A stretch of DNA of 64,000 nt from the NCBI GenBank assembly GCA_002840245.1, contig PHAA01000009.1:1-64000 (forward strand), written 5' to 3'. A program made the position numbers and the translations under genes. The notes under the pieces were generated by a model. It was not told where the DNA came from and did no database searches. It saw only the letters and a list, made by a program, of their open reading frames with translations. Below, in pieces: positions 40,849-52,115 of the stretch (position 1 is its first letter; each line of letters begins with the position of its first letter). The stretch comes from Firmicutes bacterium HGW-Firmicutes-15 (GTDB lineage: Bacteria > Bacillota > Syntrophomonadia > Syntrophomonadales > Syntrophomonadaceae).

Positions 40849-41515
40849 TTCCCCCCATAAATATCATTACATAATAAAGTAGGTTGGAAATAGACGATAG
40901 CGTCGCGGCTAGATAAGTAAGGGCAGCTGCACCCAGAACCTTTTTTACCATAGGTATCTCATCATTGCTCACCAAACCTGCTTCAGTCAATTGTAAGACT
41001 GCTCGACGCGACGCATTTAACTCTACCGGCAGGGTTACCAGTTGAAACACGACCACCGCCGAAAATAGAATAATACCTAAAAACAATAAATTAAGGCTGT
41101 TCATTAGCATCCCTACTAGTATTATTGGAAAAGAAGCCGTAGAAGCCAGGTTGGTAACTGGCACCAGCGCATGGCGCAGTTCCAGCGGTCCATATTTTTC
41201 GTGGTGCTGTATCGCGTGACCTACTTCATGAGCGGCGACGCCGATGGCGGCAATTGAGTTGCTTCCATAAACTGTCTCTGATAAATGCAAAGTAAGGGTT
41301 CGGGGATCATAATTATCAGAAAGACTACCTGCAATTGGTTCAATCCCCACCGTATTGCCCATACCATTCCTCTGCAAAAGACTATTAGCGACATCTGCAC
41401 CACTATAGCCTCGCGCAGATCTTATCTGAGAATACTGTTTAAATGTCGATTTAACCTTAAACTGAGCATAAAATGACAAAAGTAACGCGGGTAAGATAAA
41501 GATTAAATAAGTCAT
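40838..41515 (-). CDS. YugP-type zinc metallopeptidase
   Basis: GVAAHEVGHAIQHHEKY, multi-TM. Confidence 0.92.
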   Translation of the reverse strand: MTYLIFILPALLLSFYAQFKVKSTFKQYSQIRSARGYSGADVANSLLQRNGMGNTVGIEPIAGSLSDNYDPRTLTLHLSETVYGSNSIAAIGVAAHEVGHAIQHHEKYGPLELRHALVPVTNLASTASFPIILVGMLMNSLNLLFLGIILFSAVVVFQLVTLPVELNASRRAVLQLTEAGLVSNDEIPMVKKVLGAAALTYLAATLSSISNLLYYVMIFMGGNDD

Positions 41516-41518
41516 ATG

Positions 41519-42337
41519 TTATCCTCCTTTACACATGGTTAGTAATGCTTGTTCTACTTTATCAAGTTCTACGTTGGTATTGACACATGGGCCGTTGGGC
41601 CGACAATTCAAGACACCCAGAACAGGTAAATATCCCGAATCCTGAATCCCCATGGAAAGATCTCTTTCACAGGCTACGGCAACAACTCCCCGAGGCTTGC
41701 ATTCTTCTATGAATTTACGAGCTAAGGTCCCACCGGTGGCCACTTTAATAGCCGCATGGTATTTTTCACCCAGCTCGATGAGGTCACTAATGCAACACTT
41801 CCCACAATGTTTGCAGTTGTTGATGTCCATAGTTATTTTATGAGGACAATCTGAATCTTGTAAGCAGTGTGGCAAAAGAATCATAACTTGATTGCCTGCC
41901 AAGACTAGCTTCTTTGATTTTACCAGATTATTGTTTACGGCAATATAGGAACGCAGTATACTCTCTTTACTTATACCAGCAATGCGTCCGATAATAAGAG
42001 TAATAGGAAAAAGTATATCATTAGCAATACGAGTAATACTATCCAATGAGGGTATACTCTTAGATCTAATGATCATGATGATAATCGCCATAATTCCTAT
42101 ACCCAGTATTATAAATATTGCTCCCAAAATAGAAATAATACTAATTAGCAGTATTTTGCTTAAAATTATATCCCGATTTTGCAGCAAATACCACGTAACA
42201 ATAGCCAGCAAAGCTACCATAAACATGCTGCCCACCAGAAGTCCTACATAAACGCGTTTTTTGGTCTCCACATCGCTATCCTCCATGAAGTCATCAAAAG
42301 CATTAGCCACCGAGAGTATCACCCGGAGCCAATTCAA
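41519..42337 (-). CDS. DUF116 family protein
   Basis: LPHCLQDSDCPHKITMDINNCKHCGKC...ACERDLSMGIQD Cys-rich signature with N-terminal TMs. Confidence 0.85.
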   Translation of the reverse strand: MNWLRVILSVANAFDDFMEDSDVETKKRVYVGLLVGSMFMVALLAIVTWYLLQNRDIILSKILLISIISILGAIFIILGIGIMAIIIMIIRSKSIPSLDSITRIANDILFPITLIIGRIAGISKESILRSYIAVNNNLVKSKKLVLAGNQVMILLPHCLQDSDCPHKITMDINNCKHCGKCCISDLIELGEKYHAAIKVATGGTLARKFIEECKPRGVVAVACERDLSMGIQDSGYLPVLGVLNCRPNGPCVNTNVELDKVEQALLTMCKGG

Positions 42338-43235
42338 AGCCTTTTAAAAAATCACCGCAGGAAATACGCTTTTTGCCTTCCTTCTGGATCTCTATTATTT
42401 CCAATATACCCTGTCCTGTTTGTACCTGGAAACCGTCTTTGGTGAGTCCTGTTACCTGACCAGCCGCCCCTATCTCTTTATCACTTATTAGCCGAGTGCC
42501 AAATATTTTAAACTTTTCTCCATTAAACGAGGTAAAAGCGGCCGGTTTTGGGCTTAGAGCCCTAACCCGGTTGCGTATTTTTATAGCACTATCATTCCAG
42601 TCAATTTCCTCATCTTTTCGCGTCAACATAGCAGCATAACTGCTGCGATGATTATCCTGCTTTCTTCGAGGACAAGAGCCACTGGCCAACACTGCAATGG
42701 TATCTATCAGTAAATCAGCTCCCACTTGTGCAAGAATGCTTTCCACTTCACCATGATCCATATCTTCATCTATATCCACAGGCATTTGCAGTATAATATC
42801 ACCAGTATCCAAGCCTTCATTCATAAACATGGTGGTAACCCCACTCACTCTATCCCCTGCCATGATTGCCCTCTGAATAGGGGCCGCCCCTCGGTAATGG
42901 GGCAGTAAAGAGGCATGTACGTTAATACATCCCAACCGGGGTGAATCAAGTATTTCCGATGGTATAATCTGCCCATATGAAACCACCACGATTAAATCCG
43001 CCTCCCAATTACGCAACATATCTATGGAGTCGTCATCTTTAATTCGGGCAGGTTGAAAAATATCGTAATTATGTTCTAATGCCAGGTCTTTTATTGGAGA
43101 AGACATTACTTTTTTACCTCGGCCTTTGGGCCGATCCGGCTGAGTTACTACTCCGACAATTTCATATTGCGAATCAATTATTTTTGCCATTGAAGGTATT
43201 GCAAAGTCAGAAGTTCCCATAAAGACAATTTTCAA
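42303..43235 (-). CDS. fmt: methionyl-tRNA formyltransferase
   Basis: MKIVFMGTSDFAIPSM, CINVHASLLPHYRGAAPIQRAIMAGD. Confidence 0.96.
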   Translation of the reverse strand: MKIVFMGTSDFAIPSMAKIIDSQYEIVGVVTQPDRPKGRGKKVMSSPIKDLALEHNYDIFQPARIKDDDSIDMLRNWEADLIVVVSYGQIIPSEILDSPRLGCINVHASLLPHYRGAAPIQRAIMAGDRVSGVTTMFMNEGLDTGDIILQMPVDIDEDMDHGEVESILAQVGADLLIDTIAVLASGSCPRRKQDNHRSSYAAMLTRKDEEIDWNDSAIKIRNRVRALSPKPAAFTSFNGEKFKIFGTRLISDKEIGAAGQVTGLTKDGFQVQTGQGILEIIEIQKEGKKRISCGDFLKGFELAPGDTLGG

Positions 43236-43255
43236 AGCCAGTCCCCTCCCTTTGT

Positions 43256-43714
43256 CTAATCTGAGTCTGTTCTTATTTTTATCGCCTTATCTGGAAAAAG
43301 GACCCCATCTAGATGATCAATTTCATGCTGTAGAACTTTTGCTAACATATCAGTGGCTTCCAACTCGATGCTTTCACCCTTAGGATTTAAACCCTTAACC
43401 CTAATTTTTTGAGCCCGCTTGAGCCAACCGACCTTACCCGGTACGCTCAAACAACCTTCACTGCCAAATCTTTCCCCCTCGAAATCGATAATCTCAGGAT
43501 TGATGATCTCAAGTAAATTGTCTCCTGGATCAACTACAATAATACGTTTGCTAATTCCGATCTGGGGTCCTGCCAATCCAACACCATCGGCTGCATACAT
43601 CGTATCACGCATGTTTTCCAATACTCGTAAAATACCCGCGTTAATATTTTTAACTGGCAGGGACTTCTGTCTTAATACCGGATCAGGATCGACAAGTATT
43701 TTATATACAGACAT
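43256..43714 (-). CDS. def: peptide deformylase
   Basis: GVGLAGPQIG, EGCLSVPG, LQHEIDHLDGVLF. Confidence 0.96.
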   Translation of the reverse strand: MSVYKILVDPDPVLRQKSLPVKNINAGILRVLENMRDTMYAADGVGLAGPQIGISKRIIVVDPGDNLLEIINPEIIDFEGERFGSEGCLSVPGKVGWLKRAQKIRVKGLNPKGESIELEATDMLAKVLQHEIDHLDGVLFPDKAIKIRTDSD

Positions 43715-43725
43715 AGCTGCCCTCC

Positions 43726-46125
43726 TTATATCGTAGAGATAGGATTAAAATCCATATCCATTTTAACATCTTTGGGGACTCCTGTGGTGAGAATATACTT
43801 TCCAATACTCCGCAGCAGGGATAAACTAGCACATTTTATTATAATCTGATAGCGGAAGCGATTGCGAATTTTGTATATGGGACAGGATGCAGGTCCCAAC
43901 ACCATAATTTCTTCCTCGCTAGCATCAATAATTTCTTCTATGCGATGGGCAATAGCATTTGCTGATTGCTGAACCTTAGCTTCTGCTTCCGAACTGAAAA
44001 CGATTCTTAACAACTGGGTATAGGGCGGATAAACCAAGAGTTTTCGCAAGCTGATTTCCTGCTCATAGAACCTTCGGTAATCCTGACTGCCAGCCAACCT
44101 GATTATAGGGTTATCAGGATTATAAGTCTGTATTACTACTTCACCAGCGGTATTACTCCTACCTGCCCGCCCTGCAGCTTGAACCAGCAATTGAAAACAC
44201 CTCTCCCCGGCCCGAAAATCAGGTATATTTAGTATACTGTCGGCGTCAACTATCCCTACCAAAGAAACATTAGGGAAATCCAGGCCTTTGGCAACCATCT
44301 GGGTGCCTATTAGTATATCAATTTCCTTCCTTTTCATGCGGTCAAGGATAGATTTTTGGATACCTTTTCTCTTACTGCTGTCCATATCCAATCTCTCCAC
44401 CCTAGCTTCGGGGAAAAGACTCCTGACTTCTTCTTCTATCTTTTGCGTACCTGCACCTATAAGCTGAAGATGTTTACTTCCACAGCTGCTGCATTCAGAC
44501 TTTTGTTCTACATGGTTATTGCAATAATGACATACATTTTGCTGAATGTCCTGATGATAGGTCATCGCGACTGAGCAAGAAGGACACGAAGCAATATTAC
44601 CACATTCCCAGCATATAGTCATGGGTGAATATCCCCGGCGATTAATAAACACTATGATTTGTTCACCCCGGCTCAAGTTCTGGCCCATTTTATCCCTCAA
44701 AAACGGAGAAATCAAACTTCGGGACTCGTTTTTAAAAGCTTTTCGCAAATCTTCGATTATAACCCTCGGTATCTGACCCCCGCCCACCCTTTTTTTAAGT
44801 ACCAGCAGTTTAGCCGAACCTTCCTGGGCAGAATGAAAGGTTTCCAAGGATGGGGTCGCGCTGCCTAAAAGAATTACCGCTGATTCCAAGTATGCACGCT
44901 GCCGGCCTACATCCCTAACATGATAGCGGGGTAGTTCTTCTTGTTTAAAACTCCCCTCCTGTTCTTCATCAATAATAATAAGCCCCAAATCAGCTACCGG
45001 TGCAAAAACAGCCGATCGTGCACCTAGAACCAATCTCGCTTCTCCTCTTTTTATCCTTCTCCATTCGTCGTAGCGTTCCCCTGGAGACATTCCGCTGTGA
45101 AGAACCGCCATCTCTCCGATACGAGCAGCAAAAACATCCACAAATTGCCTGGTTAGAGCTATTTCTGGAACCAGGACTATGACGCCTTTCCCATTGGCAA
45201 TGGCTATTTGGGCAGCTTGCAAGTAAACTTCAGTTTTCCCGCTGCCGGTCACCCCGAAGAGAAGCAGTTCTCTCATTTCTCGGCTCTGCAAGGCTTTTTC
45301 CATCTGTTTCAGTGCCAGATCCTGCTCGTCATTCAGTTGCACCCTTCTACCCAGCAGGATGTTGGTCTTACGTTCTATCACAACAAAACCCTTTTTGATC
45401 AGAGCCCTCATCGTTGCCGGGGACACTGTTCTGTCCATGTAGTCTCTATCAAGTTGGGAAGCAGATAATAATAGTTCCATAGCTTCAGCCTGTCGGGGTG
45501 CTTTTCGCTTAAGCGCGGATAAGTCTTTTTCCGATTCAAATTGCCCCAATGCATAGACATAGCCCTTTTTATATTCATGGCCCATACGATATACTCCAGA
45601 ACCAGTTATAAAACCGCTCTTTTCCCAATCGGTCAATTCACCAATGCTTGCATATTTCAAGGCATGACTCAACTCAATCTCCCCATGCTGCCAAAGCTCA
45701 GTAAACAGATCATGATTTAGATTGAAGGCCTTTTCTCCCAATTTTTTAAAACCAGCCTCATCTATAGCAGGCAAAATAACTTGCTTGGTTTTATGATGTA
45801 GAATCCTAGGAACCATAATATTAAGGGTTAGAGATAAGGGGCAGAGATAATATTCAGCCATCCAGCGGGCCAGGGCTAGCAATGATCGATCAAAAACTGC
45901 CTCTACATCCAAAACCTTTATCAGGGATTTTATTGGATTCTGGGCAGATACCTCGTATTCTTCCAACTCCCCCACGATAAACCCTTCTACTTTCCTGTTC
46001 CGAAAATCAACCAGAACCCGTTTGCCAAAAGTAGCCTCTGACAGTAATTTTTCTGGAACGCTATAGGTATAAGAGCCATCTAATTTGCTAGTGGGTAAAT
46101 TCATGACAAGTTCTACGCATTTCAT
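43726..46125 (-). CDS. priA: primosomal protein N' helicase
   Basis: GVTGSGKTEVYLQAAQ, DEEQEGSFKQEELPRYHVRDV, zinc cluster CWECGN...CPSCSVAMTYH. Confidence 0.96.
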   Translation of the reverse strand: MKCVELVMNLPTSKLDGSYTYSVPEKLLSEATFGKRVLVDFRNRKVEGFIVGELEEYEVSAQNPIKSLIKVLDVEAVFDRSLLALARWMAEYYLCPLSLTLNIMVPRILHHKTKQVILPAIDEAGFKKLGEKAFNLNHDLFTELWQHGEIELSHALKYASIGELTDWEKSGFITGSGVYRMGHEYKKGYVYALGQFESEKDLSALKRKAPRQAEAMELLLSASQLDRDYMDRTVSPATMRALIKKGFVVIERKTNILLGRRVQLNDEQDLALKQMEKALQSREMRELLLFGVTGSGKTEVYLQAAQIAIANGKGVIVLVPEIALTRQFVDVFAARIGEMAVLHSGMSPGERYDEWRRIKRGEARLVLGARSAVFAPVADLGLIIIDEEQEGSFKQEELPRYHVRDVGRQRAYLESAVILLGSATPSLETFHSAQEGSAKLLVLKKRVGGGQIPRVIIEDLRKAFKNESRSLISPFLRDKMGQNLSRGEQIIVFINRRGYSPMTICWECGNIASCPSCSVAMTYHQDIQQNVCHYCNNHVEQKSECSSCGSKHLQLIGAGTQKIEEEVRSLFPEARVERLDMDSSKRKGIQKSILDRMKRKEIDILIGTQMVAKGLDFPNVSLVGIVDADSILNIPDFRAGERCFQLLVQAAGRAGRSNTAGEVVIQTYNPDNPIIRLAGSQDYRRFYEQEISLRKLLVYPPYTQLLRIVFSSEAEAKVQQSANAIAHRIEEIIDASEEEIMVLGPASCPIYKIRNRFRYQIIIKCASLSLLRSIGKYILTTGVPKDVKMDMDFNPISTI

Positions 46126-46160
46126 TTATATCCCCCCTAACAGTAAACCATAAATATCTA

Positions 46161-46183
46161 AAAGGCGGGGAATTCCCGCCTTC
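46161..46183 (-). terminator. rho-independent terminator downstream of metK
   Basis: AAAGGCGGGGAATTCCCGCCTT hairpin. Confidence 0.75.
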
Positions 46184-46219
46184 TATTTGCTGTTTGCAAT
46201 TTTCAAACCTTAGCTCCGA

Positions 46220-47410
46220 CTACAGTCCAGCAGACTCGCGAATAATATCCGCTTTGTCAGTTCTTTCCCAGGTGAAATCCGGGTCATTTCTGCCAAAATG
46301 CCCATAAGCAGCCGTTTTTTTATAGATAGGTCTCCTTAAATCCAAATCCCTTATAATAGCCGCTGGTCGAAGATCAAAATGCTTCTCAATCAACTCGACT
46401 ATTTTCTCCTCTGAAATCTTATTCGTATTAAAAGTCTCCACAGAAATAGATACCGGATGAGCTACCCCTATGGCATATGCCAGCTGGATTTCCAGGCGAT
46501 CAGCTACCCCAGCAGCTACCATATTCTTAGCTACATACCGGGCTGCGTAAGCTGCTGAGCGATCCACTTTAGTGGGATCCTTACCTGAAAAAGCTCCTCC
46601 CCCATGCCGGGCCATGCCGCCGTAAGTGTCCACTATAATTTTCCTGCCGGTTAAACCACAATCCCCCTGTGGGCCACCAATAACAAAGCGACCAGTGGGG
46701 TTAATGTAGTATTTAGTATTACTATCCAGCATTTCAGCCGGAATAACTTCCCGCACTACTTTTTCAATTATATCCTTCTCAATGGTTTCATGATCAATCT
46801 CCGGATGGTGTTGGCTGGAAACCACTACCGTATCCACTCTAACCGGCTTATTTCCGTCATACTCAACTGTCACCTGGGTTTTGCCGTCGGGACGCAAATA
46901 AGTGATGATTCCCTCTTTCCTTACATCAGTTAAACGTTTAGCCATCTTGCTGGCTAAAAAAGCCGGCATAGGCATAAATGCTTCAGTTTCGTTGGATGCA
47001 TAACCAAACATCATCCCCTGATCTCCGGCTCCAATAGCGTCCAGTTCACTGGAGGAAATTTCTCCAGTTTTGATTTCTAATGCTTCATTAACGCCCATGG
47101 CAATATCAGTCGACTGCTCATCTATAGCAGTTAAAACTGCACAGGTATCACAATCAAATCCATATTTGGCTCTGGTGTACCCTATTTCCGCAATGGTACT
47201 GCGAACCAGTTTAGGTATATCAACATAACAATCCGTGGTAATCTCACCCGAAACTAATACCAGTCCAGTGGTCACTATGGTTTCACATGCTACTCGCGCA
47301 TAAGGGTCCTGGGCAATCATCGCATCCAAAATAGAATCAGATATTTGGTCAGCCATCTTATCTGGATGACCCTCGGTAACTGACTCGGACGTGAACAACC
47401 TTTTTGTCAC
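46220..47410 (-). CDS. metK: S-adenosylmethionine synthetase
   Basis: [48 protein letters not shown]. Confidence 0.97.
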   Translation of the reverse strand: MTKRLFTSESVTEGHPDKMADQISDSILDAMIAQDPYARVACETIVTTGLVLVSGEITTDCYVDIPKLVRSTIAEIGYTRAKYGFDCDTCAVLTAIDEQSTDIAMGVNEALEIKTGEISSSELDAIGAGDQGMMFGYASNETEAFMPMPAFLASKMAKRLTDVRKEGIITYLRPDGKTQVTVEYDGNKPVRVDTVVVSSQHHPEIDHETIEKDIIEKVVREVIPAEMLDSNTKYYINPTGRFVIGGPQGDCGLTGRKIIVDTYGGMARHGGGAFSGKDPTKVDRSAAYAARYVAKNMVAAGVADRLEIQLAYAIGVAHPVSISVETFNTNKISEEKIVELIEKHFDLRPAAIIRDLDLRRPIYKKTAAYGHFGRNDPDFTWERTDKADIIRESAGL

Positions 47411-47438
47411 AACAATACTCCCCTTTCATCCTGAAGAA

Positions 47439-48635
47439 TTACATCAATTCCACTACCCTATCAATGATGGCAGCGGCAACCATATCTTTGCTCATTTTAG
47501 GCAAAGCTACAAGCTCGCCTGCTCTGTTTATTAAAGTAACTATATTGGTGTCGGTGGCAAACCCTGCCCCCTCCATCGTTACATCGTTAGCTACGATTAA
47601 ATCCAGGTTTTTGGATACCAACTTTTTACGAGCGTTTTCCAGAACATTCTCTGTTTCTGCTGCAAACCCTACCATAATAAGATTATCCTGTTTTCTCTTA
47701 CCTAGTTCTTTAAGTATATCCGGGTTTTCCACTAATTCCAGGGTCAGCTTGCGGGACTTATCCTCGGTTTTCTTCATTTTCTGTTCAGCAACATTGGCAA
47801 TGCGGAAGTCCCCCACTGCTGCCGCACCTATGATAACATCACAGGCAGATTGGTATTTCAACATAATTTCGCACATCTCTTGAGCACTCCATACTGAAAC
47901 ATGTTTCACATTGGGAGGTGCGGAAAGAGGTGAAGGGCCGCTCACCAGGATTACATCAGCTCCCCTTTGAGCTGCTTCTCTGGCCAAGGCAAAGCCCATC
48001 TTACCAGTACCCCGATTGCTTATAAAGCGTACCGGGTCAATATCTTCACAGGTTGTACCTGCATTTATCATAATTCGCTTACCAAAAAGATCATTGTTGG
48101 GGGAAAGAAGTGCAATAATCTGCTGATATATGTCTGCGATTTCAGGCAGTCTGCCTTTACCACTTACACCACAAGCCAGAACACCACTATCAGGGTCCAT
48201 AAAATGGTATCCGTAATTCACAAGTGTATTAATGTTGTCCTGGACGATAGGATTGTTATACATATTGGTGTTCATTGAGGGAACTACCAGTACCGGGGCT
48301 GTATTGGCCACTACCACCGTAGATAGTAAATCATCGGCCAGTCCATGGGCCATTTTGGCGATAAAATTGGCAGTTGCAGGAGCAATAACCAGCAAATCCA
48401 ATTGTTCAGCAACACCAATGTGCTGCACTTTCCACTCCAGGGATTCAGTCCACAGATCTGTTACCACTTCTCTGCCCGATAGGGTTTTTAAAGTTAATGG
48501 AGTAATAAACTTACTGGCTCCTTCGGTCATCATAACAATGACGTCTAAGTCATCCTTTTTCAATTTACTCACCAGGTCGGCTATTTTATAAGAAGCAATA
48601 CCCCCGGTAATGCCAATGCCAACCGTTTTAACCAT
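47439..48635 (-). CDS. coaBC: bifunctional phosphopantothenoylcysteine decarboxylase/synthase
   Basis: GITGGIASYKIADLVS, PSMNTNMYNNP, NAGTTCEDIDPVRFISNRGTGKMG. Confidence 0.95.
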   Translation of the reverse strand: MVKTVGIGITGGIASYKIADLVSKLKKDDLDVIVMMTEGASKFITPLTLKTLSGREVVTDLWTESLEWKVQHIGVAEQLDLLVIAPATANFIAKMAHGLADDLLSTVVVANTAPVLVVPSMNTNMYNNPIVQDNINTLVNYGYHFMDPDSGVLACGVSGKGRLPEIADIYQQIIALLSPNNDLFGKRIMINAGTTCEDIDPVRFISNRGTGKMGFALAREAAQRGADVILVSGPSPLSAPPNVKHVSVWSAQEMCEIMLKYQSACDVIIGAAAVGDFRIANVAEQKMKKTEDKSRKLTLELVENPDILKELGKRKQDNLIMVGFAAETENVLENARKKLVSKNLDLIVANDVTMEGAGFATDTNIVTLINRAGELVALPKMSKDMVAAAIIDRVVELM

Positions 48636-48638
48636 ATA

Positions 48639-48866
48639 TTAAACCTCCTTACCGAGCAAACTTTCTTCTTTGTTAATTATGATTACCCGAGAGTGAATAA
48701 TATCTTCCAAAGCTTCCGTTACCATACTGGAGAGACGGTAGTTTTCATCATTCCTCCGTTTTTCAGATAATGATCTCGCCCGCTGGGCTGCGGCCACTAC
48801 CACGGCATATTTGCTTTGCCCAATATTAATTAAATCTTTGGTTGAAGGTGGAATCAAATATATCAC
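48639..48866 (-). CDS. rpoZ: RNA polymerase omega subunit
   Basis: SKYAVVVAAAQRARSLSE, located between coaBC and gmk. Confidence 0.92.
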   Translation of the reverse strand: MIYLIPPSTKDLINIGQSKYAVVVAAAQRARSLSEKRRNDENYRLSSMVTEALEDIIHSRVIIINKEESLLGKEV

Positions 48867-48869
48867 CCC

Positions 48870-49451
48870 TTAATACATATTCTTAACCCGGCATCGCTCG
48901 GCAATAATAATAGACTGCACTTTATTCATTGCCTCATCCAACTCATCGTTGATGACTAGGTAATCATAATGAATAACCATAGCCATTTCCTCCCGGCAAG
49001 CGGCCAATCTGGTTTGGATACTTTCCGGGGAATCCTTACCTCGTCCATTAATCCTTTGCGCAAGGGCTTCGATGCTAGGTGGCTGGATAAAGATAAATAC
49101 CCCTTCGGGCATTTTGTCTTTCACCTTTAATGCTCCTTGAATATCGATTTCCAGCAATACATCATACCCTCTTTGAATGTTATCCATCACATATTTTCTG
49201 GGTGTACCATACATGTTGGAGTAAACCGGAGCATATTCAAGAAACTCATCATTTTCTAGCTTGGCAGTAAATTCCTCGGGACTTAAATAAAAGTAATCCA
49301 GACCCTCCATCTCTCCCTCCCTCATAGAGCGGGTGGTGGCCGAAATAGATAGTTTAATATCCTGCAATTTCAGAAGCAGAGCATCTTTAATAGTTCCCTT
49401 GCCGACCCCGGATGGGCCTGAAATCACAAACAAAATTCCCCTTCTGACCAT
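48870..49451 (-). CDS. gmk: guanylate kinase
   Basis: FVISGPSGVGKGTIKDALL, TTRSMREGEMEGLDYFYLS. Confidence 0.96.
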   Translation of the reverse strand: MVRRGILFVISGPSGVGKGTIKDALLLKLQDIKLSISATTRSMREGEMEGLDYFYLSPEEFTAKLENDEFLEYAPVYSNMYGTPRKYVMDNIQRGYDVLLEIDIQGALKVKDKMPEGVFIFIQPPSIEALAQRINGRGKDSPESIQTRLAACREEMAMVIHYDYLVINDELDEAMNKVQSIIIAERCRVKNMY

Positions 49452-49463
49452 ACTTCACTCCAC

Positions 49464-49700
49464 TTCCACCCTTCACCCATCGGGTACTCCCGATGTTCCC
49501 GATGGTCACCTATTTAAGGTTGCGGGTACTACTGGTGCTCCCTAGCTGTCGCCACTAAAGCTGCACCCTGCGGGCACTACTGGTGCTCCCACCCTTCACC
49601 CTTCGGGTACTCCCGATGTTCCCGAGGGTCACCTATTAGGGTTGCGGGTACCACCGGTGCATCCTTACGGATGCCAATAAGGTTGCTGGCAGTCGCTATT
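49464..49700 (+). repeat. intergenic repeat family, locus 2 (several tandem modules between gmk and remA)
   Basis: CGGGTACTACTGGTGCTCCC 49523-49542, CGGGCACTACTGGTGCTCCC 49571-49590, variants CGGGTACTCCCGATGTTCCC near 49481 and 49604. Confidence 0.88.
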
Positions 49701-49714
49701 GAGGTAGCTCGAGA

Positions 49715-50020
49715 TTACACATCTTCACTGGCTGTATCCTTGGAAGTCAGTCGGTTAGCAACTGTTTCTGGCTGAACCGCAGATAAAATAACATGACTAC
49801 TGTCAACTACAATAACTGCTCTGGTTCTGCGCCCATAGGTTGCATCAATCAATACCCCTTTTTCTCTGGCTTCCTGAATAATACGTTTTATAGGAGCTGA
49901 TTCAGGGCTTACAATGGCTATGATTCTATTGGCAGCAACTATGTTACCAAAACCTATGTTTACTAACTTTATATCCATATTCTCCCGGGTAAAACCGGAT
50001 TCACCTCCCAATCTACTCAA
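49715..50020 (-). CDS. remA: extracellular matrix regulator RemA (DUF370)
   Basis: [51 protein letters not shown]. Confidence 0.94.
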   Translation of the reverse strand: MSRLGGESGFTRENMDIKLVNIGFGNIVAANRIIAIVSPESAPIKRIIQEAREKGVLIDATYGRRTRAVIVVDSSHVILSAVQPETVANRLTSKDTASEDV

Positions 50021-50891
50021 TGTTTTGTAACTGTTCGCGTATTTTTTCCAACTCTGCCTTTACCTCAACAACCACCTGGCTCATTTGAATATCATTGGCT
50101 TTGGATGCAACTGTGTTAATCTCCCTGAACATCTCTTGCACTAAAAAATCACATTTGCGTCCAATAGAATCTCCATCCTGCAACAGTTCGTCCAGATGCT
50201 TGATATGGCTCTTAAGTCTTACAATCTCTTCGGTAATACTCGCCTTGTCAGCAAATATGGCTACTTCTTGAAGTAGTCTCCCCTCATCAAATACACTCGA
50301 GCTTAACATTTCATTAATGCGGTTGCGCAGTTTTTCCTGGTATTCCTGCGCTACTAGCGGCGACCTCTTTTCCAGTATTTCCACCTCTGACAGTATATAA
50401 GCATTCCTAGCTAATATATCTTTCCCTAAGTTAGCTCCCTCTTTGCAGCGCATTTCCACCAGGCTGCCTATTGCCACATCTAAGGTCTTTTTTAGCACTA
50501 ACCATATTAATTCAGGGTCTTCCTCTTGATCAGCCAGATTAAAAATGTCCGGCAGTCTAAATATGTCAACAACTGTAATATCGGGTGAAATATTTAGATT
50601 TTCTGCTAAATCCTTCAATGAATCATAATAAGCTATCGCCAGATCTTTGTCAACCTTGATTTTTCTCGCCGATTCGTTCGTTTTCTCGATATTTATACCT
50701 ATTTCAAGCCTACCCCGGCTTAGATTTTTCTTAAGTTCATCCTTGACTCTATCCTCCAAAAAAGCATAGCGGCGGGGAATTCGGATATGTGCATCAAAAA
50801 AACGATGGTTGACCCCCTTCAATTCACAGCTAATCTCATAACCGTTCTCATTAACCTGGCTCCGTCCGAAACCGGTCATGCTTTTCAACAT
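50013..50891 (-). CDS. yicC: YicC family endoribonuclease
   Basis: [30 protein letters not shown]-terminal [22 protein letters not shown]. Confidence 0.94.
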   Translation of the reverse strand: MLKSMTGFGRSQVNENGYEISCELKGVNHRFFDAHIRIPRRYAFLEDRVKDELKKNLSRGRLEIGINIEKTNESARKIKVDKDLAIAYYDSLKDLAENLNISPDITVVDIFRLPDIFNLADQEEDPELIWLVLKKTLDVAIGSLVEMRCKEGANLGKDILARNAYILSEVEILEKRSPLVAQEYQEKLRNRINEMLSSSVFDEGRLLQEVAIFADKASITEEIVRLKSHIKHLDELLQDGDSIGRKCDFLVQEMFREINTVASKANDIQMSQVVVEVKAELEKIREQLQNIE

Positions 50892-52045
50892 TAAAAATCA
50901 ACCCTTCCTATGGCAGCATACATTCTATCAAATGCCTCCTGCATTCTTTCTTTACCTACGGTCAAGGCAATTCTAAAATACCCTTCACCATATTCCCCAT
51001 ATCCGTTTCCAGGAGTAATAATGACCCCGGCTTTTTCCAGAATCAACTCTGCAAATGAAGCAGAATTATAACCCTTCGGTACAGGCGCCCAGAAGTAGAA
51101 ACTAGCCTGAGGCGGCTTTACCTTCCAGCCCATTCTTTCCAAGCCAGCCAGAGCGATACTTCTCCTTTCGGTATAAATGGCATTTGCATTATCAATGCAG
51201 TCCTGCGGCCCGCGCATAGCTTCTATAGCCGCATACTGGATAGCCTGAAAGACCCCCGAATCAACATTAGATTTGAACCTTCCTAATACCTCCACAGCGT
51301 ATGCATTACCTACCGCACAGCCTATTCTCCATCCGGTCATGTTATAGGTCTTTGACATTGAATGGAATTCTATGCCCACTTCCTTAGCACCTCGAGCCTG
51401 GAGAAAACTTAGTGGTTTTAACCCGTCAAAAGCCATTTCCGTGTAGGGGGCGTCATGACATACTAATATATCGTAAGTCCGGGCAAACTCAACCACTTTT
51501 TCAAAAAAGGGCAGATCGGCAACCACCCCAATCGGATTATTAGGATAATTAATAAACATCAGTTTAGCTGCCCGGGCAATTTCGGCTGGAATGTCTTCCA
51601 AGATGGGCAGGTAAGCGTTTTCCTCCTTTAGTGGCATGAAATGGGATTTCCCTCCGGCTAGTAAAGTCCCAATATTATATACCGGATAACCTGGGTCAGG
51701 AACTAAGCTAATATCACCTTGATCTAAATAGGCAAATGAGATATGAGCAATACCTTCCTTGGAACCCAACAAGGATACTACTTCGCTCTTTGGATCCAAA
51801 TCCACGTCAAAACGCCGTTTATACCACTCAGCAACAGCCTGCCTGTATTCCAGCAAGCCCACCGAACTAGGATACTGATGGTTGGCCGGGTCATAAATAC
51901 TCTGCGCCATCCTGTCAATAATATGCCTGGGAGTGGGTATGTCAGGATCTCCTATCCCCAAGTTAATAATGTCAATCCCCTGCTCCTTAGCTTCACTAAT
52001 CTTCTTCTCGATCCTGGCAAATAAATACGGGGGCAAGTTTTGCAT
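50891..52045 (-). CDS. dapL: LL-diaminopimelate aminotransferase-like class I/II aminotransferase
   Basis: [39 protein letters not shown]; adjacent to dapF. Confidence 0.85.
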   Translation of the reverse strand: MQNLPPYLFARIEKKISEAKEQGIDIINLGIGDPDIPTPRHIIDRMAQSIYDPANHQYPSSVGLLEYRQAVAEWYKRRFDVDLDPKSEVVSLLGSKEGIAHISFAYLDQGDISLVPDPGYPVYNIGTLLAGGKSHFMPLKEENAYLPILEDIPAEIARAAKLMFINYPNNPIGVVADLPFFEKVVEFARTYDILVCHDAPYTEMAFDGLKPLSFLQARGAKEVGIEFHSMSKTYNMTGWRIGCAVGNAYAVEVLGRFKSNVDSGVFQAIQYAAIEAMRGPQDCIDNANAIYTERRSIALAGLERMGWKVKPPQASFYFWAPVPKGYNSASFAELILEKAGVIITPGNGYGEYGEGYFRIALTVGKERMQEAFDRMYAAIGRVDF

Positions 52046-52115
52046 TGCTAAGCTTTCTTTCACGATATATGTACCTCCTAAATATAATATATACACGGGA
52101 AATTGATAGACGCCT

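Noticed and set aside
47411-47438. SAM riboswitch expected upstream of metK
   Set aside because: Only ~28 bp separate metK from coaBC on the same strand, too short for a SAM riboswitch.
49464-49700. Possible CRISPR array
   Set aside because: Repeats are degenerate with variable spacing, spacers are themselves repetitive, the family is dispersed in both orientations, and no cas genes are present.
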